Shown here in pieces: positions 61,801 to 64,000 of a stretch of DNA of 64,000 nucleotides; the first letter of the stretch is position 1, and each line of letters begins with the position of its first letter. The DNA is taken from positions 39,865,291 through 39,929,290 of the forward strand of contig JANCRA010000003.1 in assembly GCA_024362935.1 (NCBI GenBank). Direction: 5' to 3'. Made by a program: the position numbers and the translations under genes. The notes under the pieces were generated by a model. That model made no database searches, was not told the origin of the DNA, and was given only the letters and a program-made list of their open reading frames with translations. Source of the stretch: Setophaga petechia (taxonomy: Eukaryota; Chordata; Aves; Passeriformes; Parulidae).

Positions 61801-64000
61801 AAGCAACACAGCCCCAAGGTTTAAGATTTTATAAGTAAATTGTGAGTGCACTTTGCTTTCTGAACCTTTCCAGCATTTCAGAGTCACATCTCTAACATGT
61901 CTTTGCAACAGTGGGAGTTCAGACCTGATGGTGCATGTATATGTGCTAAGAAAAGTGAGATATCCACACAAACAGCTACTGTTGAAGAGACAAGAAACAC
62001 AGCTGATGCCATGAGGGCTGATAGACCTTCCAGGCTTGGCCCCAGACAGGTGTCTTGGGCCTCTTCCACAATACCTGTGGTTCCCTCCTTACTGCTGCTT
62101 TTTGCATTTCACTTGTGCTTATGATCTTTGCCCTAAATCTAGGTTAGTCTTGCAGGTGTAGCACACTCTGAAGAGCACCTGGAATAGGTTTGCAGGTCTG
62201 ACCCCTTGTTTTGGCCAAGTGATTTCTTCATGATCAAGGAAGTGCAGGTTTAACAGCCTGGGACCAGGAAAAGTGATTGCAACTCACACCTCTGCCTTTG
62301 ATGCTTTGTAGCTTGGGCAAAAACTCCAGTTGGGATCAGTTGTATGAGGACATATAAATGCCTGAAGATGCAGGTTGTTATCTGCATGCTGTTTATTTTA
62401 CATTTAAGCTGCATCTGGGAGTTTTGTTTCCTGACTAGGAAATAGGAAAAGGTATTTTTTGTCTATCCTTTTATTACTGCTCTCCAGCCTGAAAGCTACT
62501 GGGGTTGAGATGTCCCCGTAGGTGTGTGAGTGCGTGCTGCAGGCCCTGATCTCAGCAGGAGGCTCGTGTTGAACCCCACTAAGCCAGCCCTGGAGCTGAG
62601 TGGCCGAGATGCTCTCTAAGCCCTGCAGAGCTGCATGTAGGGAAGGGTATTTTTTTCCCCAAAGAGCACTTGATTCCTGCAGTACTATGGGAAAAGGGAC
62701 ATATCTGCACCACCTGGGTGCTCCTCCATTGCTTGCTGGGGACGAGCAGCACCTGCTTACAGTCAGTGCTTTGCCTTGGAAGCCCCTGAGGGCTGCTGAA
62801 TGTATCTGCTGCCTGGCTTCTCCCTTAGTTAGTCTGTGTATAACAGCCAGGGAGATTATTGCCCCCACCCATGCAGCTTGCCAGACAGATGTTTGAGATG
62901 GCGATGGATATATCTGCTCTCAGATTAAAAAGCAGTTTAAAATGCATCCCCTGCCAGCTGTGACCCCCTGGCCTGTTAGCTTTCAAGTGCTCTCTGGAAG
63001 AAATCCTTTCAGATTTAACTCAGCCCTAGCCTGTCCTGCAGTCTTCTCGTGCTGTTCTCTGCCTGGCAAAGCCCCAGCAGCAGCCCCCAGGCAACGTGGC
63101 ACGTGTAGTGGGATCGACTTTGGCTGACTGGGATGGTTTTGCAGGGAGTCCAGGTGCTGTACACAGTACAGTGGGGAGGAGAAGACGCCTCCGGATGGAA
63201 GTTAAAGATCTCTTCCTCCTCCCTTTTTTCTCCTGAACCCAGCAATTCAGTGGTTGTGTCAGCATAACTCGTTAGCATGGGGATAGAGAGAAGCTGGAGC
63301 CTCCACAGCACAAAGCAAAAGCCTCAATTTGCTCTCAGTTGCCTGTTGCAGGAAACTCTGTCTCCTGGTGATAAAGGGAGAAAAAGAGCTGCATGGGGAG
63401 GAGGACACCACAGGACAACTCCTTCAGGGGGAGAGTGAATGCTTTCTTCTCTGCCTTGGACATTTGTATACCAACTTGTCCTGCCCTGATGTCTCTGCAT
63501 GGGCAATCTTGTCCTTAGCATGGGTTTTCCCAGCTTTTCCCAGGGACCTTGAGAGCTAGTCGTCCCCATGCTGCCTTTCCAGGGTTTCTCATCCTGCCAG
63601 AGCCTATAACAACATGGGCTGTGCTGCAGGTCTCATTCCTTTCCTCAGCTTGCCCCGCAACAGTGGCAGGATGTGCTAGTCATTGCAGTCAGATTAAAGG
63701 CTGGTAAGCTGCCCTTTTGTCGAGGTGGATGTAAAGGTCTAAGGGCAGCAGTGCTCAAAAAATACCTCCTCTCTTGGTAGGAGATATCGGTGAGAAATTC
63801 TGTCTTGATGCTGATGCTGTTGGGACAGGGATGCTGGGATGGTAGCCTTAGTGGGGGATGGCTCTGCCTGCATTAGTCTTGGTGGTGGAGGGGAAATCCA
63901 TAGCATAAAAATATAAATTATATGTGTTCAACAGATACATAAACATTACTTCTACAGGACTGTAAATCAGGCTTATCTCTCCACCTCCTCCCAGATTTTA
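58801..64000. other. No recognised gene to the end of the window
   Basis: Mixed sequence with scattered short ORFs on both strands (for example 62404-62868 minus, 154 codons). I looked for the ubiquitin-like Ras-association domain start expected of RASSF7 and for any splice-bounded conserved exon, and found none. No repeats of note. Confidence 0.65.

Noticed and set aside
1..64000. CRISPR arrays, tRNA, rRNA, bacterial operons
   Set aside because: The DNA is vertebrate nuclear sequence; no spaced repeats, cloverleaf or rRNA signatures were seen.

Overview
The window looks like nuclear DNA from a bird. Three old CR1-type LINE 3' ends with the characteristic avian tail (rough 8-bp ATTCTGTG-like ends) are present, genes are interrupted by GT-AG introns, and the only gene I can read with confidence is a vertebrate gene, LRRC56. 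The species cannot be fixed from sequence alone.

Region 1 (1-33285) is almost entirely LRRC56 on the + strand. I can trace nine consecutive coding exons, from one coding an early leucine-rich repeat (1850-1910) to the stop codon (33283-33285). Their splice phases agree at every junction, and together they encode a split glycine codon plus 499 residues with no internal stop. The start codon, promoter and N-terminal exons lie upstream of the window. The first visible intron is very long (17.3 kb) and AT-rich; the later introns are 0.4-3.9 kb. LRRC56 is the orthologue of Chlamydomonas ODA8. It acts with intraflagellar transport in assembling outer dynein arms of motile cilia, and its loss causes a human primary ciliary dyskinesia (CILD39).

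Region 2 (33286-56100) is about 23 kb with no gene that I recognise. It is more GC-rich and holds only short chance ORFs, one recent-looking and one very old CR1 fragment, a CpG-rich patch with a CTCF-like motif (~38.0-38.2 kb), a sharply AT-rich, homeodomain-motif-rich island (40.32-40.62 kb) that looks like a conserved non-coding element, and a TG/TA microsatellite containing a perfect 24-bp palindrome (47828-47851). In mammals LMNTD2 and then RASSF7 follow LRRC56; I could not find a lamin-tail domain here.

Region 3 (56100-57050) is a CpG island with an inverted CCAAT box, a CRE-like half site, an RFX X-box-like motif and several donor-like sites. It is best read as the promoter and first non-coding exon of the next gene, which by mammalian gene order could be RASSF7; no RASSF7 coding exon is visible before the window ends. 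Region 4 (57051-64000) is again without recognised coding exons, apart from AT-rich CNE-like blocks at 58.24-58.80 kb.

Most long ORFs in the GC-rich half overlap one another on both strands and have no splice context or family resemblance, so they were left out. I found no novel biological system. The observations most worth testing are the CpG island with its X-box, the AT-rich islands, and the apparent absence of LMNTD2.
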